Below, piece after piece: positions 21,640 to 34,785 of a DNA stretch of 64,000 nt. Source of the DNA: Escarpia spicata. Lineage: Eukaryota > Annelida > Polychaeta > Sabellida > Siboglinidae. The translations under genes were made by a program, and so were the position numbers. Within the stretch, counting starts at the first letter, position 1; each line of letters opens with the position of its first letter. The stretch lies in assembly GCA_963995525.1 (NCBI GenBank), contig OZ023208.1, forward strand, positions 24,261,684 through 24,325,683, given 5' to 3'. The notes beneath the pieces were generated by a model. That model saw only the letters and a list, made by a program, of their open reading frames with translations. It ran no database searches and was not told where the DNA came from.

Positions 21640-22255
21640 GCGGGTCTCGAGGGAAATCACCAGGACATATTTATTGAGTCATTGACGTCAGCTTTGTATG
21701 TTGTCACTTTAGATAAGATATCTGTTTTGGAGAAGCCGAGAAGCGACGTGTGATAGGGGGTCCACAAGGTTCGAACTCACGCAGGAAGATGCATGGAGCC
21801 GAAGCAGAGTCCAGAGATATTGAAGACATTGACAGAGAAAGCATCGAAACGTCAGCGGATCGAGGATCGGGACACGGAAATGGCAGGTTAACGAGAGAAG
21901 GTGATTGTGGAGGAGAGTGGGGGGCGAACGCGTAGATATATGTGCACGAGAGCTGCGGGCACACAGACAAAGACCTCGATGAAATGGGCATGGTTTGGGG
22001 GCCCGATGGAGGACGAACGGTTGACTACCAGAGGGATTAGATAGGGCATCGGCCTACAATGGAAGAGAGAGGTAGTGGGAGAATACGGAAACCGCGTTTA
22101 AAATGGGAGGACTGCACGAGGAAGAATGCTAGAGGAACGTGGGTGGCGGGAGAGGTGTGAGACATGGCTAGGGACAGGGGGACTGCACAACAACTAGAGG
22201 GGTGTGGATGACGGGAGATGTATCAGACGCGGCTGGGAATTCAACGAGAAGAGTA
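21640..22255. repeat. left end of duplicated segment B, GC-rich repeat
   Basis: Collinear with 33170-33850: GGGTCTCGAGGGAAATCACC, GAGTCATTGACGTCAGCTT and GGCAGGTTAACGAGAGAAGG. An open frame (GANSRRKM-type, RESIETS) survives in both copies, but most base differences between the copies change the amino acid, so it does not look selected as protein. The right part (22085-22255) holds about 1.8 units of the 70-bp repeat described at 33603. Confidence 0.7.
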
Positions 22256-23047
22256 CACGTGTAAGTTTGATTTAGCCACAGTAATAATTTAACCACACAA
22301 TACCACAATTGCTTCAAGAAAACTGTCTTTCTATAATTGCCATGAAGAAAATTAACATCCATTCGTATTGAGGATTTATAAGCTACACAAAAATGTATCC
22401 TAAGTAACTGTGACCCAGAATGTAATATTGATAATGTATGGTATGTGCCTTTATTATCATTAGACTGGCTAATGGCGTTAATTAATTAATAGCTCCGTAA
22501 TATATTATATATTCATTCAGTAATACTACCGCTATTCTCATTGTTAAAACGGTATCTCAGTTCCTAACAATACAATCTATAAATTACACATTGGAACTAA
22601 TGTATTATTTTTGTGTCTATATATTTGGATACTATTTTTTATATTTTAATTATGATATTCTTGCTATTGCAGTGTATAGAGTATTTCTCTGTCGTATTTC
22701 TTTTTTCTGTAATCATAATACGAACATTGTATGTGCTGTACATTATATTCACACTTATACAAATGTTAAAACGTATTCACTTTGTTTGCACACTAATGTG
22801 TAGTATTCATTTTGTTAGAACTAGTAGCACAGTTATTTTTGTTAACGAAGTGTGAAACTTCATGCAAAATTATTTGTTTTTATTTAAGTAAACAATATGC
22901 AAGAAGCACCAGTATAATGACTACTGCACCATATGAGCTCATGCTCAAAGGGAGGGTTGTACGATAGCGATCAGTCAGGTCTTAGTGCAGATCTCCCTTG
23001 ATCATCATAACTATATAAAACATGTACAAACTGTTATTCCACGCTGC

Positions 23048-23091
<44 letters not shown>

Positions 23092-23100
23092 ATCTAAACA
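22256..23100. other. segment specific to copy B, with TA repeat
   Basis: This lies between two blocks that correspond to copy C, but I see no partner for it there. It is very AT-rich and carries (TA)n at 23050-23088. No coding motif was recognised. Confidence 0.4.
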
Positions 23101-23480
23101 ACTAAATTCACTGTTCACTGATAACTGTTCGCGGAGTTGACGCGCTAATCGGATTAAGATGCTGACACCGCAACGTCATACATGATTGTGACGTTGGAAA
23201 CCACGACGTCAGGCTTTTGCTCTGTCAATTGTTTGCAAAACAAATGAAATCTCTGCAAGATAGGTGATCATATAACGCATTTTATTCATATATAGACAAA
23301 CCAATCTGCGTTGTATTCCACTGGATCTTAAAGAAAGTTTCACACAAAAATTACAAAAAAATAATTAATTCCGTAGACTGTGCCCCCGGATCGTAATATA
23401 CAAATATATAAACAATACCAGCATCCCCTATTGAATGCATGAACCGGCTCATCGGACCCCGCACTGACTGGTTCATGGAT
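23101..23480. repeat. duplicated segment B, partner 34360-34783
   Basis: Shared words include GGAGTTGAC, CGATTGTGACGTTGGAAACC (TGATTGTGACG here), CGTCAGGCTTT/CGTCAAGCTTT and ATGAACCGGCTCATCGGACC. In copy C a block of about 2.4 kb follows this point; in copy B only about 180 bp do. Confidence 0.8.
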
Positions 23481-23659
23481 GCCTGTTCAAAAATGTACAT
23501 GCAAAACGAGTTTTATCGAAAATTACAAAAGCATATTTCAAAAAATGTGTCACCCATTGACAGAACATGTATCCCTTATTCCATATGTGCCACTAACAAC
23601 TACATTGCATTACCTATGGTATATGTATAAAGAAAAGAACAAAACTATAAATATTTACC

Positions 23660-24545
<886 letters not shown>

Positions 24546-25018
24546 ATACACAATATAGATCACTAGATATGACCACTATTTATTAGATTTAGGACTGTGG
24601 ACTGGGCAGTGATTGACCAGATATTACATCATCATAATACGTCTCTATAACGCCTATATCCCCAGGAAAATGAGCTCAGAGGCGCAACATACAAGAATCA
24701 TTAGGCAAAATCGTGAACAGAGACGAGCAGGCACTGGTCATATACAAGTATAAACAACGACAAATTTTACAAAGCAACAGAAACAATGAAACTGTGGAGT
24801 GAGTCAGATATAAAGTGTATTCCTTTTGTGGCTGCAGCTGAGAAAATTACATACAGACTGGTCGTGACTCATGCACAGCTCTCGGAAACATTGTGATGCG
24901 CCAGGCCGATATCCCAATACCATTTTAATCAAGTGTTACAATAATTTCTTAGCGGTTCATGTGTGCATATTTTAAAGTACCAGCACTACTGTTTTTGAAA
25001 TGTGACCCAAAGACAACA

Positions 25019-26215
<1,197 letters not shown>

Positions 26216-26732
26216 TAGATATGTTGACAATAATGTAGGTTCTAACCTGTTTTCATATACATCACGTGTTTCATATACATCACGTGTTTCACATGAAAAG
26301 GTTTCTCCACAGCGGGAATGTGTGTCAGCAGCTTCAAAGTGATACTCCGAGAAGACGATTGTAAAGAATTTCACATTTGAAAGTTTCCTCCACAAATGAG
26401 AGAATACAGAGTCGCAGACGGACACTTAATTGTCACACTTGAATGATTTCCCTACCAAGAGGGAGTTGGTGTCTCTTTAAATATAACACTGCTCCACAGG
26501 AGACAAAGTCACATGTTTTCTCTTGTTCCTGACAGCAAATATATGGACATTCAGTGACTGGGCTCAATGTCCTATGTTACGTTGGTCCACACAACTTGAC
26601 AGCTGTTGCTATGCGAGTCTTTGCAACTTGATCAAGTGATTGTAATTACTTCTGATGCATACAGCCTTCGATAGTGTCACACTCATCTGAAACAATATAT
26701 GTCAGTACTGAAGGCAACATTAGAGATATTGG
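26216..26732. repeat. upstream flank of zinc-finger copy B
   Basis: Corresponds to 41050-41710 of copy C and 3660-4235 of copy A. It includes a local 21-bp duplication (CATATACATCACGTGTTTCA, twice at 26254-26295). The homology ends at GGCAACATTAGAGATATTGG and jumps directly to RTE-like sequence. Confidence 0.75.
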
Positions 26733-26794
26733 TTTGTTGCCACTTCGGGTCTAGTTCAGTGTTGCTATCGTATAGTTCTTGCAGCACCTATGTG
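26733..26794 (-). pseudogene. RTE-like LINE scrap fused to zinc-finger flank
   Basis: TTGTTGCCACTTCGG and CTATCGTATAGTTCTTGCAG match 45092-45142, the 5' end of the RTE-like relic in copy C. In copy C these two pieces lie about 3.4 kb apart, so copy B carries an internal deletion. Confidence 0.8.
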
Positions 26795-27255
26795 TACTTG
26801 GATGGATTGTGGGGTGCAATTTGATGTTTTGGGCAGCTCCACGGGAGGTGCAAAATGAGGTTTCAGGAGAGCCTCAAGGTGAGTGTTTTGGCGAGTTTCA
26901 GGGGGGGTGCAAATGGAAGTTTTTGAAGGTGGGATATTTTTGACGGGACTCAGTGTGGGTGCAAATTAATCGAGGGACACGAATCCAGATGCAAATCCTA
27001 ATCTCCGCACAATAGATGTGAGTTGAATAGGGAAAGTAGACGTCTTTTAATTACAGCCGATCACTTATAATTAGACCTATTCACAACATGACATTTAATG
27101 TAGAAAAGCCCAGGTTTGGGCAGCACTTGATTCGCTGGACACAGTTTCCAGATCTCCAACACACATAGGGCCTACACACCAAACTAAGCATCTTCAGGAC
27201 CACGGTTGAACCGACATTGTTGTGAATCATGGACACAGACACCCGGCAAGACACT
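26795..27255. repeat. dispersed repeat paired with 11380-12110
   Basis: Contains GGTGCAAA and GTTTTTGA phrases, then a close match to 11830-12110 (CAACATGACATTTAATG, GAACCGACATTGTTGTGAAT). No coding motif was seen. Confidence 0.7.
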
Positions 27256-27650
27256 CGACGGTCATACACGGGACTAGGCTTACGCAAAATTCGCAATGTG
27301 TCCAGGCGCGACCGTAGAATATCACCCGCAACCAAGAATAGTACGGGACCATTCCACGGAAGTCCACCTTCATAAGACAACGTCGTCTTTTTTATGTCAG
27401 GTCATGTGATGCGCCATTATGAAATAGTCAACCAAATTCTAATCTGGCGCTCACCCTAACACAACTCTATAAAACACCACTGAGAGCATACGAGGATACA
27501 GGGATCCTATAGGGCACGTGCCCCCTAAATCTTTGAAATTTGACAGGTTGATATGTAGGTGTTTTGTTTTGGAATTGTATAATACGGAAGATAAATGAAA
27601 TACAAAGCATATACAATCTATACAGTTCCTGGTTGTCAGCAGAGCCAAGG
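27256..27650. other. unassigned noncoding DNA
   Basis: Nothing recognisable lies between the repeat on the left and the LINE relic on the right. Confidence 0.35.
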
Positions 27651-28800
27651 CTGTTACCAGTATATACGAAAATATCTTGGCACTTTTTTATGACAACAAG
27701 CTGTCTTTCACTGATAACACTGATGACATTGTAAAAAAAGGCAAACCAGCGCCTCCACCTTCTAAGGAAATTGAGATCTTTTGATGTGAACCAAGAAATC
27801 TTGGAATGGTGTATAGGAGTTTAATAGAGAGTGTTCTGACCTTCAATGGTATTGTATGGTTTGGTAATCTGAACATGAAAGACAAAGGTAGGCTGTCACG
27901 CATTGTCAAAGTTGCAGGAAATATTATTGGTCAGGGTAGTACTCGCTGGAAGACTTGTACAGTGGCGCTGTCAGAAGGAAAGCTACTACTATTGTTTGCG
28001 ACCCCACCCATCCTCTTTTTGGCCAGTTCCAACAGCTTCCGTCAGGCTGACGATATAAGATGCCCCTTGCTCGGAAGAATCTCTTCAAAAATTCCTTTAC
28101 ACCAATTGCAGTGTCCATTCTCAACTGTAGGTGAATGTATTCTGTAGCAGTATTTTGATTGCATTTAGTTTTTTATGTCATTATATTGTGCTGTTTGTGC
28201 CTTAGTGTCCTGCAGTGTATATGACGTGGCACCACAGTTTTGTTTTTGTTTTTGACTTGTAATGCCGGCGCCAGATGTCTAGTCATGGTAACGCCACTCT
28301 TCTTTTTATTTGGATTATTATTTAACTTAAGGACTGAATGCTCATGGTAAAAGAGTGCATGTGTAAATGAATCTTACCAATTTTAGGAATGACTGTGACT
28401 TCATAATAATCTATTGCAATATATATGTGTTTAATTGAATAATTACAATCTGTGATAGTATGCTTACCATTTTATAATGTTTACCATTTTATAATGTACT
28501 TACTCTGACCCCATGTGTTAGCCTGATTGTTTACAGTACTGTTTGTATCATAGACATTCTCCTCCTGTGGTTTACTTGTTTACCTGTTACTTATTTACTT
28601 ATTTATTGTGGTTTACTTATCTATGTGCATATGATCAGTATATCCTTTTGTGCATGTGATATGAATATTATGTGATAACCTCGCTCTTAGTACTTATCTT
28701 AACCTTGTATACATACATATGTAGGATTTTATATGAACAAGCCTAAAGGAAATTTTCTGTAACCCAACAGACAATAAAGTTATTGTATTGTATTGTATTT
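27651..28800 (+). pseudogene. 5'-truncated LINE relic (Rex/CR1-like) with TTGTA tail
   Basis: Frames give KYLGT, FYDNKLSFTDNTDDIVKKG, SLIESVLTFNGIVWFGNL and KDKGRLSRIVKVAGNIIG, then ATTIVCDPTHPLFGQFQQLP (27975-28050) in a shifted frame. This is the C-terminal tail of an RT of the type common in fish and invertebrate Rex-like LINEs, as I recall. The 3' end has CAATAAAG (28770) followed by a TTGTA tandem tail at 28777-28800. Frameshifts make it nonfunctional. Confidence 0.75.
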
Positions 28801-29084
28801 TATAACAGAAACAATATAACTTGAATTACTGCTCGCTGCCAACCACTGATAAAGGTAAACTGAATTGTTGTAGATTTGTGCACGTAATAACTATAAGCAG
28901 ACACTTAATACACTAGCATAACTATCAAGTAGCAGTATTGACGTGGTTGGTAGACCCAAAAATAAACAACCATTTTTTCTTTTCACTATATATACAACAC
29001 TAACGCAAGATTGCAGACGAACAATCCAGTGATATGAATGTAATATGTAGTCGTATTTTCATAAAACTTTTAAGACTAATCAAA
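28801..29084. other. unassigned AT-rich DNA
   Basis: Lies between two LINE relics of opposite orientation. It may hold the 3' UTR of the minus-strand relic to its right, but no diagnostic tail was seen. Confidence 0.3.
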
Positions 29085-29800
29085 TAATAAAACAAAGTTA
29101 TAACACATTTCATATGGTGTAGTTTCTTCATAGACATAGTGTTTTAAAACACGTGACTTTAAAGAAGATACGAAGCTGGTAACATTAGGTTTATTTTGAA
29201 CATCAGGCGAAACGATTGCAAAATGAACTATTCGGTGATCGTTGGGTAGAACTGCCGATTGCACGAATATGTCTAAGTTGCCTTGTGTCATGATTGTGAA
29301 TATCACAGGTTAGTGTACAGATATTAGATAACGACAATGGCAGATTGTTATGACAATAATTATATATAAATTTCGCAATTTCTATTTCATAAATATCCTT
29401 CCGTTTTAGTACATTTAACCGTGTGAACAGGGGATGAGTATGCTCGTGAAAACAAGTTCGAAGAATACTACGAACAGTTTTTTTCTGCATAATGAATAAT
29501 TTCTTTGTGTAGCTTTTATATGTAGATCCCCAAAGGATTATTCCATATATCAAATATGGATATACTAACGCATATAACATTTTCTTTAGGGACTCTGCAG
29601 GAAAAAAGTGATTCACTTGATTTATAACATATAAAGCACTTGACAGTTTTTTCTGCAGACATTTGTGTGTTCGTGCCTATCAAGTTTATCATCAGTAAGA
29701 AGTCCTAGAAAGTTTACACAATGGGTAGGCTGAATTGTCTGATCTAACATCTTTAAGTTGATTTGTTCGCTAAGTCGCGCTGGGCACGCTATCACTGCAC
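29085..29800 (-). pseudogene. LINE RT C-terminal relic
   Basis: Minus-strand pieces: HCVNFLGLLTDDKLDRHEH (29750-29690), then LKKMLYALVYPYLIYGIILW, YTKKLFIMQKKTVRSILRT, FTRLNVLKRKDIYEIEIAKF and HDTRQLRHIRA (29616-29260). This is the usual post-RT tail of a Jockey/CR1-type LINE. The RT palm is absent and the frame shifts twice. Confidence 0.75.
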
Positions 29801-30540
29801 TAGAGGGGCGTGCCTCTAGACCATTCGAATGCACCCCCGGTTATATGAGTCTCGGGGAGGATGCAATAGGAAGTTTTTGGTGAGCTTCCAAAAATGTGAA
29901 CGTCGCCGCGACGAAAAAATTTCAGCTGCACCCCATTCCCCCACCCGTCTTTCGATGTCATGATCAGAGTCGCGCTGAAGCACTGGCTCAGCCTACCCAG
30001 TATGAATGTGGTTTGGCATCCATTGGTAGTTTGTGGCGAGCTTGAACGAGGGAGTGCAATTGGACGTGTTGGACCCCAAACTCAGAGAGGATACTCTCGC
30101 AAACGTCATCACAGACCGAAACCACTGGAAATAATGTTAAATGGATATGCCATCAGAAAGTAAGTATGAGAATTTCTTTTGCGCAGCCGATATTGACTGT
30201 TCAGTTTCCTTCATATATAATCTCCAAAACCGTATATTCTACCCGCGCCTTGGTTAAATCGATTATTTACTTACCTATGCCCCTCGCTCCATAAGGAGCA
30301 TGTAGCCCATCGCCGACGACGACTTTGGGCAATCCTCTATATTTCTTTCCAGGTGTAGCCGCTCCTCTTTACCTCTGCAGCTGTCTCCCTTCTCCGGGTG
30401 TTTTGGCCTTCATCGCCTTCTTTTTCCTTGAGGATTCCACGTCAAAGAATGTCATGTGATGTTTGTTGTTGGCTTTCTCACTGTGTGTCCAATCCAACCA
30501 CACTTTCTCCTCAAGATCTGCTTGGCGACGGGTTCTTGGC
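29801..30540. repeat. dispersed repeat paired with 12116-13403
   Basis: Uninterrupted counterpart of the 12116-13403 copy. It retains the empty site at 29852-29853 for the insertion at 12192-12690. Its right third encodes, on the minus strand, a broken RTE-like C-terminus equivalent to 13139-13403. Confidence 0.8.
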
Positions 30541-30964
30541 TAGTCCTTTTCTATAGCTCATCGTTTCTAGATTTGTCTTTTGTCGTTAACTACTGCTGTA
30601 TCTCAAGCAAACTATCCAGCACTGTGTCATTTTTAAAAAAGGTAAGTTCTTCTCTAGCGCAGTATCCAGTCTGCTCAAAGCGCTTTATACTTTACTCCCT
30701 GGCAGATATGTAGAATCGAACACCATCTCGACTTCTCTGTGAAGCATTTGGCCACGCAACAATTAATGCGCGAAACTAATCGTATACAAATAGGCACCAC
30801 TGTCTATAGCTACGTACTCATTCATACAGCTGAGTGAACTGAAGCAATGGCGAGTAAACGAACTTGCCCAAGGTTCGACACCGCAGCACAGCGACACGCA
30901 AAATGGTAGTAGAAGGCCGTGCGTGTGGTTGTATTCGACTCATGCTAAACAGTTAGCTAAATTA
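30541..30964. other. unassigned DNA with a possible SINE scrap
   Basis: Around 30850-30890, GAGTAAACGAACTTGCC and GGTTCGACACC resemble the tRNA-like block at 56710-56745 in the same orientation. No gene was recognised. Confidence 0.35.
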
Positions 30965-33040
30965 AGTGCATAATCGATAAATTTGTACCCTTCAAAAACC
31001 AAGGAAAACGGTCCAAAAAGAAACTCTTATCGAAAGAAGCCATTAGAAAAATTAAGTATAAACAAATGATGTGGAAGTCATATAGATGTACTGGAAATGA
31101 TGAAGACTACAACAATTATAAAGAAGCACTTAACCAAGCTACTGCTGAAATTAGAAATTCAAAGAGAAGCTATGAACAACAATTAGCTAGTAATATAAAA
31201 CATGACAGCAAGAGTTTTTATGCGTATGTTCGAAGCAAACAGAAAGTTCAAGATAAGGTCGGTCCTCTAGAAGATAGTGCTGGAAATATGATATCAGAGG
31301 GATTCATAATGGCAGAAGACCTGAATGAGTACTTTAGTTCAGTGTTTACCAGGGAAGATATTAGTTCACTGCCAATACCAGAGGCTAAGTTCAAGGGGGC
31401 AGATTCAGACTATTTAGGACAATTAATTGTAACCCCGGAAATGGTAGCTAAGAAAATAAGGGCTATGAAGGAAAATAAATCACCTGGAGTGGATGGTATT
31501 CCACCCAAACTACTATTGGAAATTGTAGAACAAATTAGCATACCACTTGCAACAGTTTTCAACTTGTCATTAGAAGAGGGAGTGGTTCCTTTAGAATGGA
31601 AAGAAGCAAACATTATACCGTTATTCAAAAAAGGTTCGAGAAACAAGTCAGAGAACTATAGACCAGTGAGTTTAACATCAGTGATTTGTAAATTATTAGA
31701 AAGACTAATTAAAGATCACATGGTGGATTTTCTTGTTAAACAAAACTTGATAAACCCATCTCAACATGGTTTTTTTAAAGCGAGGTCATGCTTAACAAAT
31801 ATGTTATGTTTTTTGGAAGACATCACTAAGTGGGTAGATGAGGGAACACCAGTAGATATCGTCTACTTAGATTTTCAAAAAGCTTTTGACAAAGTACCAC
31901 ATCAAAGATTACTGCTTAAACTAAAGGCCCATGGCATAGGAAATGGTATAATAAACTGGATAGAACAATGGCTGATTGACAGAAGACAACGTGTAGTAGT
32001 TGATGGGGAGGCTTCAAACTGGAAATCGGTATTGAGTGGGGTACCACAGGGATCAGTATTAGGTCCTATATTATTCTTAATATACATCAACGATTTGGAT
32101 GATGAAATAACAAGCAAGGTGTTGAAATTTGCGGATGATACAAAAGTGTTTAGAAGGATTAAAAGTGATGGAGATAGACAGCATTTACAAGATGATCTTG
32201 ACAGGTTGATGAAATGGTCTGAAAAATGGCAAATGATGTTCAATTTTGGGAAATGTAAATGCCTCCACATAGGACATGGGAACGAAGAGGTAGAATATAC
32301 AATGGGGGGTACTGTACTAAGTACTACTGTAAAAGAAAAGGACTTAGGGTTAACCGTTAGTGCTGATATGAAGATTTCAGAGCAGTGCGGAATTGCAGCT
32401 TCAAAGGGAAATCAAATCCTTGGATTAATTAGGCGAAACATAACGTATAAGGAAAAAGAGCTAATAATACCGCTGTACAAAACAATAGTTAGGCCTCATT
32501 TAGAATATTGTATTCAAGCGTGGAGGCCATATCGCAGGAAGGACATAGATATGCTAGAAAGAGTGCAGAGGAGAGCAACTAAAATGATACCAAATCTGAG
32601 GGATCTTAGTTATGAAATACGCCTAAAAAAATGCGGTTTAACAACACTAGAGACCAGGAGATTGAGAGGAGATCAGATAGAAGTGTTTAAAATATTGAAG
32701 GGTTATGAAAATATTGATAGAAATATGTTTTTCTCAGTTAAGAAAGATAGAAGGACTAGAGGACATGATCTTGCATTAGCAAAGGAGCAGAGTAGATTGG
32801 ATATAAGAAAGTTTTCATTTTCACAAAGGACTGTAAATGAATGGAACAGATTACCTGCTGATTGTGTGGGTGCTAGTAGCGTGAATATGTTTAAAAATAA
32901 AATCGACACATACCTCAGACAGGCGGGATACACATAGATAAAAAGGTCGGACTCTCGAAAAGCCAAGGGCTTCCTTGTCCACCTGCTACCTAGAGTTAAT
33001 TCTCTGGGTGGCAATCTTGTTAAATCTAATCTTTTAAACA
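30965..33040 (+). mobile_element. 5'-truncated CR1 LINE
   Basis: The open frame starts upstream of the first Met with KFVPFKNQGKRSKKKLLSKE, typical of the linker before the CR1 RT, and a stop lies just before it (about 30960). The APE endonuclease is therefore missing. The 3' end lies near GTTAAATCTAATCTT (33020-33036). It sits immediately left of the duplicated segment C. Confidence 0.82.
31066..32937 (+). CDS. CR1 reverse transcriptase ORF (623 aa)
   Basis: The uninterrupted frame contains ENKSPGVDGIPPKLLLEIVE, EWKEANIIPLFKKGSRNKSE, NYRPVSLTSVICKLLERLIK, DIVYLDFQKAFDKVPHQRLL (catalytic Asp), SGVPQGSVLGPILFLIYIND and LKFADDTKVFR (catalytic FADD intact). The C-terminal tail has RPHLEYCIQAWRPYRRKDI, LERVQRRATKMIPNL and FSQRTVNEWNRLPADCV. 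All catalytic residues of the RT are present. The first Met is internal; the real ORF would start in the missing endonuclease. The CR1 assignment is from memory and is strong because of the RRATKMI and SxRTVNEWNRLP motifs. Confidence 0.92.
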   Translation: MMWKSYRCTGNDEDYNNYKEALNQATAEIRNSKRSYEQQLASNIKHDSKSFYAYVRSKQKVQDKVGPLEDSAGNMISEGFIMAEDLNEYFSSVFTREDISSLPIPEAKFKGADSDYLGQLIVTPEMVAKKIRAMKENKSPGVDGIPPKLLLEIVEQISIPLATVFNLSLEEGVVPLEWKEANIIPLFKKGSRNKSENYRPVSLTSVICKLLERLIKDHMVDFLVKQNLINPSQHGFFKARSCLTNMLCFLEDITKWVDEGTPVDIVYLDFQKAFDKVPHQRLLLKLKAHGIGNGIINWIEQWLIDRRQRVVVDGEASNWKSVLSGVPQGSVLGPILFLIYINDLDDEITSKVLKFADDTKVFRRIKSDGDRQHLQDDLDRLMKWSEKWQMMFNFGKCKCLHIGHGNEEVEYTMGGTVLSTTVKEKDLGLTVSADMKISEQCGIAASKGNQILGLIRRNITYKEKELIIPLYKTIVRPHLEYCIQAWRPYRRKDIDMLERVQRRATKMIPNLRDLSYEIRLKKCGLTTLETRRLRGDQIEVFKILKGYENIDRNMFFSVKKDRRTRGHDLALAKEQSRLDIRKFSFSQRTVNEWNRLPADCVGASSVNMFKNKIDTYLRQAGYT

Positions 33041-33169
33041 CCTTAACAATGAAAGTAATGGTTTTCTCGTCAAAGGAAATGGGTTGGGCGTAAAGTTTAC
33101 ATGCATAGGCTATATAATATTACAATGAATATATATGTTATGCTCAAAACGTCGGAAATATATAATGTG

Positions 33170-33850
33170 CAAGTCTCGAGGGAAATGACCAGGATATATT
33201 TACGGAGTCATTGACGTCAGCTTGGTGTGTTGTCACTTTAGCTAAGATATGTTTTGGAGAAGCCGAGAACCGACGTGTGATAGGGGATCTACAAGGTGCG
33301 AACTCACGCAGAAAGATGGATGGAGCCGAAGCAGAATCCGGAGATATCGAACACATTGATAGGGAAAGCATCGAAACGTCAGAGGATGGAGGATCGGGAT
33401 ACGGAAAAGGCAGGTTAACGAGAGAAGGTGATTGTGGAGGATTGTCGGGTGGGGGCGAACACGAAGTTATATGTGCACGAGAGCTGCGGGGACACGGACA
33501 AAGACCACGGTTCGGGGGCCAGATGAAGGACGGGCAGTTGACTACCGGAGGGATTAGTTAGGGCCTCGGCCTGCATTGGAAAGGCGAGGTTTAAAATGGG
33601 ATGAGTGTACGACGAAGGACGTTAGAGGGGCGTAAGCGACGGGAGAGGTGTGAGACAGGGCTGGGGTTAGGGAGACTGTACAACGAAGGACGCTAGAGGC
33701 GTATGGGTGACAGCAGAGGGTGAGCCTGGGCAGAGCATAGGGAAACTGCACGAGGAAGGAGGTTAGAGGGGTATGGATGACGGGAGAGAGTGAGACGGGA
33801 CTGGGGATAGGGAGACTGCACGAGGAAGGACGCTATAGAGGGGTAAATGG
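33170..33850. repeat. left end of duplicated segment C with 70-bp tandem repeat
   Basis: Counterpart of 21640-22255. From 33603 a tandem repeat of about 3.5 units (starts near 33603, 33672, 33742 and 33812; period 69-70 bp) carries a GA(G/A)ACTG.AC..GAAGGA core. Copy B has about 1.8 units, so the repeat number changed after duplication. Confidence 0.75.
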
Positions 33851-34359
33851 TAATTACTTGGGCAAAAACAATTGTCTTTATCTCTTATAGAAAACTCCGA
33901 CGAAGAACGTAGCTCCGTGTCTTACAAATACTTTTTCAGTTTCTGTATCGATACTGCTATAGTACGTTTCCCTCCTCTCTGTCCCTGGTTTACGGGACAA
34001 ATCTGGCCTCAAGCGCCTACGATCCTACACTGATCACTGACTTTGTTTAGTTTTCCTTCGCCTGTCCTTGATCCAAAACAGCCGTCTACAGTCGAAATGA
34101 TTCCAGGAAAGTCGCCTTGAAAACCACGAGCGTTCGAGGCTGTGCTGTTGCTATGCCGTCGGCCAATCATAAACAAAATGGAGCGAAACTGCATAGCAGC
34201 GCGCCATAAAACGACATTTCTGCCCCGGTGATCAATATAAAAAAGTTGATATTTTTTTCCAAATATTACAGCCTGCTACAAAAATGGGCTAGGTTTTTTG
34301 AACGAGAACAACACATGTGTAAATTTTATTTAGCAGATGGTTGCCACACTAATGTTTCC
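33851..34359. other. segment specific to copy C
   Basis: No counterpart was seen in copy B and no gene motif was recognised. A GTCGCCTTGAAAACCACGAG stretch near 34110 is part of an incidental short open frame. Confidence 0.35.
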
Positions 34360-34785
34360 CGGAGTTGACTCGCCATTCGGATTACGACGCTGAAACCGCA
34401 ACGTCACACACGATTGTGACGTTGGAAACCATGACGTCAAGCTTTGTCAAGTGATTCCAAAACGAAAGAAATCTCCGCAAGATAATTGATCATATAAAGC
34501 ATTTTATTCACATATAGACAAACACATCTGCATTGTATTACATTGGATCTTAAAGAAAATGTAATAGTTATTATTGTAAAGAAATAAAATTTCACAGAAA
34601 ATTAAAAAAAATCATTGATACCGTAGCCAGTGCCCCCCCACCCGTATCGAAATATACAAATATATCCACACTACCAGCATCCCATATTGAAAGCAAACAA
34701 CTGTGGCTGGGGGTTGCACCAGTCAATTTTGGCATTCATGAACCGGCTCATCGGACCCCGCACTGACTGGCTCATGGGTGCTTAA
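34360..34785. repeat. duplicated segment C, partner 23101-23480
   Basis: The same order of words as in copy B, ending in ATGAACCGGCTCATCGGACC at 34738. Copy C then continues with a tyrosine-recombinase relic that copy B lacks. Confidence 0.8.

Noticed and set aside
33211..33561. 116-codon plus-strand frame, partly conserved at 21750-21935
   Set aside because: Base differences between the two copies mostly change the amino acid, and the right part runs into a tandem repeat; it looks like a noncoding GC-rich repeat.
33603..33850. CRISPR-like array (also 36392-36577 and 15701-15975)
   Set aside because: Adjacent units without unique spacers in a eukaryotic context; these are ordinary tandem repeats.
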